Positions 1-9,547 of a stretch of DNA of 64,000 nucleotides are shown one piece after another. The DNA lies in NCBI GenBank assembly GCA_964036315.1, contig OZ038509.1, forward strand, positions 29,714,968 to 29,778,967. Direction: 5' to 3'. Numbering within the stretch: the stretch's first letter is position 1; the number at the start of each line of letters is the position of its first letter. This DNA is from Acanthosepion esculentum (Eukaryota > Mollusca > Cephalopoda > Sepiida > Sepiidae). Made by a program: the position numbers and the translations under genes. The notes below the pieces were generated by a model that saw only the letters and a program-made list of their open reading frames with translations, was not told the origin of the DNA and made no database searches.

Positions 1-4
1 AAAC

Positions 5-18
5 CAATAAAATTATTG
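5..18. repeat. Inverted repeat CAATAA-AA-TTATTG (per monomer)
   Basis: Six-base arms separated by AA, repeated in almost every monomer. A minority begin GCAATAAA instead of CCAATAAA, which leaves the arms intact. A few carry AAAGTTATTG, which changes the spacer, and two carry AAACAAATAAA, which breaks the left arm. The left arm also contains the hexamer AATAAA. Confidence 0.85.
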
Positions 19-55
19 AAAATCGATATGGTATCGATCAGAAAATATTGATTTT
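19..55. repeat. Longer imperfect dyad enclosing the 22-38 dyad
   Basis: AAAATCGATAT (19-29) is the inverted complement of ATATTGATTTT (45-55) except for one G:T position. The left arm overlaps the left arm of the shorter dyad, so the two hairpins are mutually exclusive. Many monomers read ATATAGATTTT in the right arm and some ATATTTATTTT, each changing the central match. Any cruciform or hairpin would need testing. Confidence 0.6.
22..38. repeat. Dyad ATCGATA-TGG-TATCGAT with paired ATCGAT sites (per monomer)
   Basis: Seven-base perfect inverted arms around a TGG spacer, giving two ATCGAT hexamers whose starts are 11 bp apart. This is one of the most constant parts of the monomer. It is lost or weakened only in recurring variants: ATCAATC (with the GCAATAAA monomers), ATCGTTC, CGTTATGG (17595, 19547, 21499, 38404, 40356), CGTTATAATATC (30824), ATGGATATGG (near 4363 and 38837), ATCTATATGG (near 11090) and CCATATGGTACC (near 32988 and 36236). 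A symmetrical site about one DNA turn across is the kind of element a dimeric DNA-binding protein could use, but no binding protein can be named. Confidence 0.88.
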
Positions 56-60
56 GACAA

Positions 61-80
61 TTTCCAACAGTTTCCACAAA
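61..80 (+). repeat. Tandem decamer pair TTTCCAACAG / TTTCCACAAA
   Basis: Two adjacent decamers share TTTCC and a C/A-rich remainder. This is the most C-rich stretch of the plus strand in the monomer. A recurrent variant has TTTCCCACAG in the first decamer (for example near 930, 16768, 17850 and 57544), nearly always with the ATATAGATTTT form upstream. Confidence 0.75.
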
Positions 81-122
81 GTTTTATTGCAAATATTATG
101 TTTTACAAACTTTTGAAAAATA

Positions 123-134
123 TTGAAATTTCAA
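123..134. repeat. Perfect palindrome TTGAAATTTCAA (per monomer)
   Basis: A 12-bp palindrome in nearly every monomer. In T-type copies, where base 135 is T, it extends to 14 bp (ATTGAAATTTCAAT); in C-type copies base 135 is C and it stops at 12. Rare changes occur, such as TTTTAATGC (near 20520, 59990 and 60640) and TTTCTATGC (near 57387 and 61293). Confidence 0.85.
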
Positions 135-1302
135 CGCAAAAGTCAGCATTTCAAGCTACTTTTTCAACGTTAAACACGCTATTTTGCAAATTGATATTGC
201 TGTTTGAAAACATTAGAAAACCAATAAAATTATTGAAAATCGATATGGTATCGATCAGAAAATATTGATTTTGACAATTTCCAACAGTTTCCACAAAGTT
301 TTATTGCAAATATAAAGTTTTACAAACTTTTGAAAAATATTGAAATTTCAATGCAAAAGTAAGCATTTCAAGCTAGTTTTTCAACGTTAAACACGGTATT
401 TTGAAAATTGATGTTGCTGTTTGAAAACATTAGAAAACCAATAAAATTATTGAAAATCGATATGGTATCGATCAGAAAATATTGATTTTGACAACTTCCA
501 ACAGTTTCCACAAAGTTTTATTGCAAATATAAAGTTTTACAAACTTTTGAAAAATATTGAAATTTCAATGCAAAAGTAAGCATTTCAAGCTAGTTTTTCA
601 ACGTTAAACACGGTATTTTGAAAATTGATGTTGCTGTTTGAAAACATTAGAAAAGCAATAAAATTATTGAAAATCGATATGGTATCAATCAGAAAATATA
701 GATTTTGACAATTTCCAACAGTTTCCACAAAGTTTTATTGCAAATATTAAGTTTTACAAAGTTTTGAAAAATAATGAAATTTCAATGCAAAAGTAAGCAT
801 TTCAAGCTAGTTTTTCAACGTTAAACACGGTATTTTGCAAATTGATGTTGCTGTTTGAAAACATTAGAAAACCAATAAAATTATTGAAAATCGATATGGT
901 ATCGATCAGAAAATATAGATTTTGACAATTTCCCACAGTTTCCACAAAGTTTTATTGCAAATATTAAGTTTTACAAAGTTTTGAAAAATATTGAAATTTC
1001 AACGCAAAAGTCAGCATTTCAAGCTACTTTTTCAACGTTAAACACGCTATTTTGCAAATTGATATTGCTGTTTGAAAACATTAGAAAACCAATAAAATTA
1101 TTGAAAATCGATATGGTATCGATCAGAAAATATTGATTTTGACAATTTCCAACAGTTTCCACAAAGTTTTATTGCAAATATAAAGTTTTACAAACTTTTG
1201 AAAAATATTGAAATTTCAATGCAAAAGTAAGCATTTCAAGCTAGTTTTTCAACGTTAAACACGGTATTTTGCAAATTGATGTTGCTGTTTGAAAACATTA
1301 GA

Positions 1303-2169
1303 AAACCAATAAAATTATTGAAAATCGATATGGTATCGATCAGAAAATATTGATTTTGACAATTTCCAACAGTTTCCACAAAATTTTATTGCAAATATTA
1401 TGTTTTACAAACTTTTGAAAAATATTGAAATTTCAACGCAAAAGTCAGCATTTCAAGCTACTTTTTCAACGTTAAACACGCTATTTTGCAAATTGATGTT
1501 GCTGTTTGAAAACATTAGAAAACCAATAAAATTATTGAAAATCGATATGGTATCGATCAGAAAATATTGATTTTGACAATTTCCAACAGTTTCCACAAAG
1601 TTTTATTGCAAATATAAAGTTTTACAAACATTTGAAAAATATTGAAATTTCAATGCAAAAGTAAGCATTTCAAGCTAGTTTTTCAACGTTAAACACGGTA
1701 TTTCAAAATTGATGTTGCTGTTTGAAAACATTAGAAAACCAATAAAATTATTGAAAATCGATATGGTATCGATCAGAAAATATTGATTTTGACAATTTCC
1801 AACAGTTTCCACAAAGTTTTATTGCAAATATAAAGTTTTACAAACATTTGAAAAATATTGAAATTTCAATGCAAAAGTAAGCATTTCAAGCTAATTTTTC
1901 AACGTTAAACACGGTATTTTGCAAATTGATGTTGCTGTTTGAAAACATTAGAAAACCAATAAAATTATTGAAAATCGATATGGTATCGATCAGAAAATAT
2001 TGATTTTGACAATTTCCAACAGTTTCCACAAAGTTTTATTGCAAATATAAAATTTTACAAACTTTTGAAAAATATTGAAATTTCAATGCAAAAGTAAGCA
2101 TTTCAAGCTAGTTTTTCAACGTTAAACACGGTATTTTGAAAATTGATGTTGCTGTTTGAAAACATTAGA
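1303..2169 (+). repeat. Four-monomer cassette Q, copy 1 (867 bp)
   Basis: Order: C-type monomer with CACAAAATTTTATT; monomer with the 1-bp loss GGTATTTCAAAA (1701); monomer with CTAATTTTTC; monomer with TATAAAATTTTAC and TTTTGAAAA. The cassette recurs at 52266-53132 and 54652-55518 with the same markers, and at 46191-47057 without the AAAATTTT change. A partial version lies at 45107-45756. The single monomer at 1086-1302 is an ordinary T-type copy. Confidence 0.85.
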
Positions 2170-3471
2170 AAACCAATAAAATTATTGAAAATCGATATGG
2201 TATCGATCAGAAAATATTGATTTTGACAATTTCCAACAGTTTCCACAAAGTTTTATTGCAAATATTAAGTTTTACAAAGTTTTGAAAAATATTGAAATTT
2301 CAATGCAAAAGTAAGCATTTCAAGCTAGTTTTTCAACGTTAAACACGGTATTTTGCAAATTGATGTTGCTGTTTGAAAACATTAGAAAACCAATAAAATT
2401 ATTGAAAATCGATATGGTATCGATCAGAAAATATTGATTTTGACAATTTCCAACAGTTTCCACAAAGTTTTATTGCAAATATAAAATTTTACAAACTTTT
2501 GAAAAATATTGAAATTTCAATGCAAAAGTAAGCATTTCAAGCTAGTTTTTCAACGTTAAACACGGTATTTTGAAAATTGATGTTGCTGTTTGAAAACATT
2601 AGAAAACCAATAAAATTATTGAAAATCGATATGGTATCGATCAGAAAATATAGATTTTGACAATTTCCAACAGTTTCCACAAAGTTTTATTGCAAATATT
2701 AAGTTTTACAAAGTTTTGAAAAATATTGAAATTTCAATGCAAAAGTAAGCATTTCAAGCTAGTTTTTCAACGTTAAACACGGTATTTTGCAAATTGATGT
2801 TGCTGTTTGAAAACATTAGAAAACCAATAAAATTATTGAAAATCGATATGGTATCGATCAGAAAATATTGATTTTGACAATTTCCAACAGTTTCCACAAA
2901 GTTTTATTGCAAATATTAAGTTTTACAAAGTTTTGAAAAATATTGAAATTTCAACGCAAAAGTCAGCATTTCAAGCTACTTTTTCAACGTTAAACACGCT
3001 ATTTTGCAAATTGATGTTGCTGTTTGAAAACATTAGAAAACCAATAAAATTATTGAAAATCGATATGGTATCGATCAGAAAATATTGATTTTGACAATTT
3101 CCAACAGTTTCCACAAAGTTTTATTGCAAATATAAAGTTTTAGAAACATTTGAAAAATATTGAAATTTCAATGCAAAAGTAAGCATTTCAAGCTAGTTTT
3201 TGAACGTTAAACACGGTATTTTGAAAATTGATGTTGCTGTTTGAAAACATTAGAAAACCAATAAAATTATTGAAAATCGATATGGTATCGATCAGAAAAT
3301 ATAGATTTTGACAATTTCCAACAGTTTCCACAAAGTTTTATTGCAAATATTAAGTTTTACAAAGTTTTGAAAAATATTGAAATTTCAATGCAAAAGTAAG
3401 CATCTCAAACTAGTTTTTCAACGTTAAACACGGTATTCTGCAAATTAATGTTGCTGTTTGAAAACATTAGA
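2170..3471 (+). repeat. Six satellite monomers between cassette Q and a partial P block
   Basis: Six 217-bp monomers without indels. They include a second TATAAAATTTTAC copy, a C-type copy, a TTTTAGAAACATTT/TTTTTGAACG monomer (from 3038) and a CATCTCAAAC monomer with TATTCTGC. CATCTCAAAC is also seen near 55885, which links this part to the right end of the window. Nothing else is present. Confidence 0.8.
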
Positions 3472-5641
3472 AAACCAATAAAATTATTGAAAATCGATAT
3501 GGTATCGATCAGAAAATATTGATTTTGACAATTTCCAACAGTTTCCACAAAGTTTTATTGCAAATATTATGTTTTACAAACTTTTGAAAAATATTGAAAT
3601 TTCAACGCAAAAGTCAGCATTTCAAGCTACTTTTTCAACGTTAAACACGCTATTTTGCAAATTGATATTGCTGTTTGAAAACATTAGAAAACCAATAAAA
3701 TTATTGAAAATCGATATGGTATCGATCAGAAAATATTGATTTTGACAATTTCCAACAGTTTCCACAAAGTTTTATTGCAAATATAAAGTTTTACAAACTT
3801 TTGAAAAATATTGAAATTTCAATGCAAAAGTAAGCATTTCAAGCTAGTTTTTCAACGTTAAACACGGTATTTTGAAAATTGATGTTGCTGTTTGAAAACA
3901 TTAGAAAACCAATAAAATTATTGAAAATCGATATGGTATCGATCAGAAAATATTGATTTTGACAACTTCCAACAGTTTCCACAAAGTTTTATTGCAAATA
4001 TAAAGTTTTACAAACTTTTGAAAAATATTGAAATTTCAATGCAAAAGTAAGCATTTCAAGCTAGTTTTTCAACGTTAAACACGGTATTTTGCAAATTGAT
4101 GTTGCTTTTTGAAAACATTAGAAAACCAATAAAATTATTGAAAATCGATATGGTATCGATCAGAAAATATTGATTTTGACAATTTCCAACAGTTTCCACA
4201 AAGTTTTATTGCAAATATTATGTTTTACAAACTTTTGAAAAATATTGAAATTTCAACGCAAAAGTCAGCATTTCAAGCTACTTTTTCAACGTTAAACACG
4301 CTATTTTGCAAATTGATGTTGCTGTTTGAAAACATTAGAAAACCAATAAAATTATTGAAAATGGATATGGTATCGATCAGAAAATATTGATTTTGACAAT
4401 TTCCAACAGTTTCCACAAAGTTTTATTGCAAATATAAAGTTTTACAAACATTTGAAAAATATTGAAATTTCAATGCAAAAGTAAGCATTTCAAGCTAGTT
4501 TTTAAACGTTAAACACGGTATTTTGCAAATTGATGTTGCTGTTTGAAAACATTAGAAAACCAATAAAATTATTGAAAATCGATATGGTATCGATCAGAAA
4601 ATATAGATTTTGACAATTTCCAACAGTTTCCACAAAGTTTTATTGCAAATATTAAGTTTTACAAACATTTGAATAATATTGAAATTTCAATGCAAAAGTA
4701 AGCATTTCAAGCTAGTTTTTCAACATTAAACACGGTATTTTGCAAATTGATGTTGCTGTTTGAAAACATTAGAAAACCAATAAAATTATTGAAAATCGAT
4801 ATGGTATCGATCAGAAAATATTGATTTTGACAATTTCCAACAGTTTCCACAAAGTTTTATTGCAAATATTATGTTTTACAAACTTTTGAAAAATATTGAA
4901 ATTTCAACGCAAAAGTCAGCATTTCAAGCTACTTTTTCAACGTTAAACACGCTATTTTGCAAATTGATGTTGCTGTTTGAAAACATTAGAAAACCAATAA
5001 AATTATTGAAAATCGATATGGTATCGATCAGAAAATATTGATTTTGACAATTTCCAACAGTTTCCACAAAGTTTTATTGCAAATATAAAGTTTTACAAAC
5101 TTTTGAAAAATATTGAAATTTCAATGCAAAAGTAAGCATTTCAAGCTAGTTTTTCAACGTTAAACACGGTATTTTGAAAATTGATGTTGCTGTTTGAAAA
5201 CATTAGAAAAGCAATAAAATTATTGAAAATCGATATGGTATCAATCGGAAAATATAGATTTTGACAATTTCCAACAGTTTCCACAAAGTTTTATTGCAAA
5301 TATTAAGTTTTACAAAGTTTTGAAAAATATTGAAATTTCAATGCAAAAGTAAGCATTTCAAGCTAGTTTTTCAACGTTAAACACGGTATTTTGCAAATTG
5401 ATGTTGCTGTTTGAAAACATTAGAAAACCAATAAAATTATTGAAAATCGATATGGTATCGATCAGAAAATATAGATTTTGACAATTTCCAACAGTTTCCA
5501 CAAAGTTTTATTGCAAATATTAAGTTTTACAAACTTTTGAAAAATATTGAAATTTCAATGCAAAAGTAAGCATTTCAAGCTAGTTTTTCAACGTTAAACA
5601 CGGTATTTTGCAAATTGATGTTGCTCTTTGAAAACATTAGA
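3472..5641 (+). repeat. Ten satellite monomers, partial copy of P then mixed types
   Basis: The first three monomers match the first three of block P (GACAACTTCC at 3961), except that the third reads GCTTTTTG. They are followed by a C-type TATTATG copy, a TTTTTAAACG copy with ATGGATATGG, an AATAATATTG copy, further C- and T-type copies, and the GCAATAAA/ATCAATC monomer. The order after the third monomer resembles 10199-11717 and 58340-59858. No gene or insertion. Confidence 0.75.
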
Positions 5642-8028
5642 AAACCAATAAAATTATTGAAAATCGATATGGTATCGATCAGAAAATATTGATTTTGACA
5701 ATTTCCAACAGTTTCCACAAAGTTTTATTGCAAATATAAAGTTTTACAAAGTTTTGAAAAATATTGAAATTTCAACGCAAAAGTCAGCATTTCAAGCTAC
5801 TTTTTCAACGTTAAACACGGTATTTTGCAAATTGATGTTGCTGTTTGAAAACATTAGAAAACCAATAAAATTATTGAAAATCGATATGGTATCGATCAGA
5901 AAATATTGATTTTGACAATTTCCAACAGTTTCCACAATGTTTTATTGCAAATATTATGTTTTACAAACTTTTGAAAAATATTGAAATTTCAACGCAAAAG
6001 TCAGCATTTCAAGCTACTTTTTCAACGTTAAACACGCTATTTTGCAAATTGATGTTGCTGTTTGAAAACATTAGAAAACCAATAAAATTATTGAAAATCG
6101 ATATGGTATCGATCAGAAAATATTGATTTTGACAATTTCCAACAGTTTCCACAAAGTTTTATTGCAAATATTATGTTTTACAAACTTTTGAAAAATATTG
6201 AAATTTCAACGCAAAAGTAAGCATTTCAAGCTAGTTTTTCAACGTTAAACACGGTATTTTGCAAATTGATGTTGCTCTTTGAAAACATTAGAAAACCAAT
6301 AAAATTATTGAAAATCGATATGGTATCGATCAGAAAATATTGATTTTGACAATTTCCAACAGTTTCCACAAAGTTTTATTGCAAATATAAAGTTTTACAA
6401 AGTTTTGAAAAATATTGAAATTTCAACGCAAAAGTCAGCATTTCAAGCTACTTTTTCAACGTTAAACACGGTATTTTGCAAATTGATGTTGCTGTTTGAA
6501 AACATTAGAAAACCAATAAAATTATTGAAAATCGATATGGTATCGATCAGAAAATATTGATTTTGACAATTTCCAACAGTTTCCACAAAGTTTTATTGCA
6601 AATATTATGTTTTACAAACTTTTGAAAAATATTGAAATTTCAACGCAAAAGTAAGCATTTCAAGCTACTTTTTCAACGTTAAACACGCTATTTTGCAAAT
6701 TGATGTTGCTGTTTGAAAACATTAGAAAACCAATAAAATTATTGAAAATCGATATGGTATCGATCAGAAAATATTGATTTTGACAATTTCCAACAGTTTC
6801 CACAAAGTTTTATTGCAAATATTATGTTTTACAAACTTTTGAAAAATATTGAAATTTCAACGCAAAAGTCAGCATTTCAAGCTACTTTTTCAACGTTAAA
6901 CACGCTATTTTGCAAATTGATGTTGCTGTTTGAAAACATTAGAAAACCAATAAAATTATTGAAAATCGATATGGTATCGATCAGAAAATATTGATTTTGA
7001 CAATTTCCAACAGTTTCCACAAAGTTTTATTGCAAATATTATGTTTTACAAACTTTTGAAAAATATTGAAATTTCAACGCAAAAGTAAGCATTTCAAGCT
7101 AGTTTTTCAACGTTAAACACGGTATTTTGCAAATTGATGTTGCTCTTTGAAAACATTAGAAAACCAATAAAATTATTGAAAATCGATATGGTATCGATCA
7201 GAAAATATTGATTTTGACAATTTCCAACAGTTTCCACAAAGTTTTATTGCAAATATAAAGTTTTACAAAGTTTTGAAAAATATTGAAATTTCAACGCAAA
7301 AGTCAGCATTTCAAGCTACTTTTTCAACGTTAAACACGGTATTTTGCAAATTGATGTTGCTGTTTGAAAACATTAGAAAACCAATAAAATTATTGAAAAT
7401 CGATATGGTATCGATCAGAAAATATTGATTTTGACAATTTCCAACAGTTTCCACAAAGTTTTATTGCAAATATTATGTTTTACAAACTTTTGAAAAATAT
7501 TGAAATTTCAACGCAAAAGTCAGCATTTCAAGCTACTTTTTCAACGTTAAACACGCTATTTTGCAAATTGATGTTGCTGTTTGAAAACATTAGAAAACCA
7601 ATAAAATTATTGAAAATCGATATGGTATCGATCAGAAAATATTGATTTTGACAATTTCCAACAGTTTCCACAAAGTTTTATTGCAAATATAAAGTTTTAC
7701 AAACATTTGAAAAATATTGAAATTTCAATGCAAAAGTAAGCATTTCAAGCTAGTTTTTCAACGTTAAACACGGTATTTTGCAAATTGATGTTGCTGTTTG
7801 AAAACATTAGAAAACCAATAAAATTATTGAAAATCGATATGGTATCGATCAGAAAATATTGATTTTGACAATTTCCAACAGTTTCCACAAAGTTTTATTG
7901 CAAATATAAAGTTTTACAAACATTTGAAAAATATTGAAATTTCAATGCAAAAGTAAGCATTTCAAGCTAGTTTTTCAACGTTAAACACGGTATTTTGCAA
8001 ATTGATGTTGCTCTTTGAAAACATTAGA
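5642..8028 (+). repeat. Local higher-order series of 3, 4 and 4 monomers
   Basis: The rare GCTCTTTG form lies at 5623, 6274, 7142 and 8010: steps of 651, 868 and 868 bp, exactly 3, 4 and 4 monomers. Each unit opens with a TATAAAG/AAAGTTTTG C-type monomer ending in CGGTA and closes with the GCTCTTTG monomer. Units: 5642-6292, 6293-7160, 7161-8028. The inner monomers are mostly TATTATG C-type copies, replaced by two TATAAAG/AAACATTTG copies in the third unit. Confidence 0.8.
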
Positions 8029-9547
8029 AAACCAATAAAATTATTGAAAATCGATATGGTATCGATCAGAAAATATTGATTTTGACAATTTCCAAAAGTT
8101 TCCACAAAGTTTTATTGCAAATATTAAGTTTTACAAAGTTTTGAAAAATATTGAAATTTCAATGCAAAAGTAAGCATTTCAAGCTAGTTTTTCAACGTTA
8201 AACACGGTATTTTGAAAATTGATGTTGCTGTTTGAAAACATTAGAAAACCAATAAAATTATTGAAAATCGATATGGTATCGTTCAGAAAATATAGATTTC
8301 GACAATTTCCCACAGTTTCCACAAAGTTTTATTGCAAATATTAAGTTTTACAAAATTTTGAAAAATATTGAAATTTCAATGCAAAAGTAAGCATTTCAAG
8401 CTAGTTTTTAAACGTTAAACACGGTATTTTGCAAATTGATGTTGCTGTTTGAAAACATTAGAAAACCAATAAAATTATTGAAAATCGATATGGTATCGAT
8501 CAGAAAATATTGATTTTGACAATTTCCAACAGTTTCCACAAAGTTTTATTGCAAATATAAAGTTTTACAAACATTTGAAAAATATTGAAATTTCAATGCA
8601 AAAGTAAGCATATCAAGCTAGTTTTTCAACGTTAAACACGGTATTTTGAAAATTGATGTTGCTGTTTGAAAACATTAGAAAACCAATAAAATTATTGAAA
8701 ATCGATATGGTATCGATCAGAAAATATTGATTTTGACAATTTCCAACAGTTTCCACAAAGTTTTATTGCAAATATAAAGTTTTACAAACATTTGAAAAAT
8801 ATTGAAATTTCAATGCAAAAGTAAGCATTTCAAGCTAGTTTTTCAACGTTAAACACGGTATTTTGCAAATTGATGTTGCTGTTTGAAAACATTAGAAAAC
8901 CAATAAAATTATGGAAAATCGATATGGTATCGATCAGAAAATATTGATTTTGACAATTTCCAACAGTTTCCACAAAGTTTTATTGCAAATATCAAGTTTT
9001 ACAAACTTTTGAAAAATATTGAAATTTCAATGCAAAAGTAAGCATTTCAAGCTAGTTTTTCAACGTTAAACACGATATTTTGAAAATTGATGTTGCTGTT
9101 TGAAAACATTAGAAAACCAATAAAATTATTGAAAATCGATATGGTATCAATCAGAAAATATAGATTTTGACAATTTCCAACAGTTTCCACAAAGTTTTAT
9201 TGCAAATATTAAGTTTTACAAAGTTTTGAAAAATATTGAAATTTCAATGCAAAAGTAAGCATTTCAAGCTAGTTTTTCAACGTTAAACACGGTATTTTGA
9301 AAATTGATGTTGCTGTTTGAAAACATTAGAAAACCAATAAAATTATTGAAAATCGATATGGTATCGATCAGAAAATATTGATTTTGACAATTTCCAACAG
9401 TTTCCACAAAGTTTTATTGCAAATATTAAGTTTTACAAAGTTTTGAAAAATATTGAAATTTCAATGCAAAAGTAAGCATTTCAAGCTAGTTTTTCAACGT
9501 TAAACACGCTATTTTGCAAATTGATGTTGCTGTTTGAAAACATTAGA
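8029..9547 (+). repeat. Seven satellite monomers of mixed type
   Basis: Seven 217-bp monomers without length change. They include a TTTCCAAAAG private change, an ATCGTTC/TTTCGACAAT monomer, a CATATCAAGC monomer (also seen near 12515), a TATGGAAAAT private change and an ATCAATC monomer. They separate the 3/4/4 series from the block R copy. No other feature. Confidence 0.75.

Larger units (their letters stand above)
1..217 (+). repeat. Reference satellite monomer (first copy)
   Basis: Monomer used for numbering; the start phase is arbitrary. It has 57 G+C of 217. In order it holds: CAATAA/TTATTG inverted repeat (5-18); ATCGATA-TGG-TATCGAT dyad (22-38); two TTTCC decamers (61-80); a variable TATTATG/TATAAAG/TATTAAG/TATAATG site (94-100); a variable AAACTTTTG/AAAGTTTTG/AAACATTTG site (107-115); the TTGAAATTTCAA palindrome (123-134); the haplotype segment 135-179; and the TTTTGCAAA/TTTTGAAAA site at 187. 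This first copy is C-type with TATTATG and the rarer GATATTG at 193-199. A length of 217 bp would fit one nucleosome core plus about 70 bp of linker. That relation is inference from length only. Confidence 0.97.
1..1085 (+). repeat. Five-monomer block P, left copy
   Basis: Five monomers in fixed order: C-type TATTATG with GATATTG; T-type with AAACTTTTG and TTTTGAAAA; the same with GACAACTTCC (490); GCAATAAA with ATCAATC and AAATAATG; and a TTTCCCACAG C-type with GATATTG. The same order occurs at 55953-57037 and 62897-63981, and I see no difference on reading. The first three also recur from 3472, with GACAACTTCC at 3961. Confidence 0.85.

Noticed and set aside
5..55. Hairpins as transcription terminators or structured RNA genes
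   Set aside because: The arms are short, A/T-rich and present in every monomer. There is no gene for them to serve and no tRNA- or rRNA-like sequence in the window.
61..81. CENP-B box
   Set aside because: The reverse complement of this stretch (CTTTGTGGAAACTG) loosely resembles part of the primate CENP-B box, but it needs a gap and lacks the two essential CpG-containing core elements (TTCG and CGGG).
1..217. Assignment to a named species or known satellite family
   Set aside because: I do not recognise the monomer with confidence. A nematode or insect source crossed my mind from the A/T-rich style, but nothing in the sequence is diagnostic.
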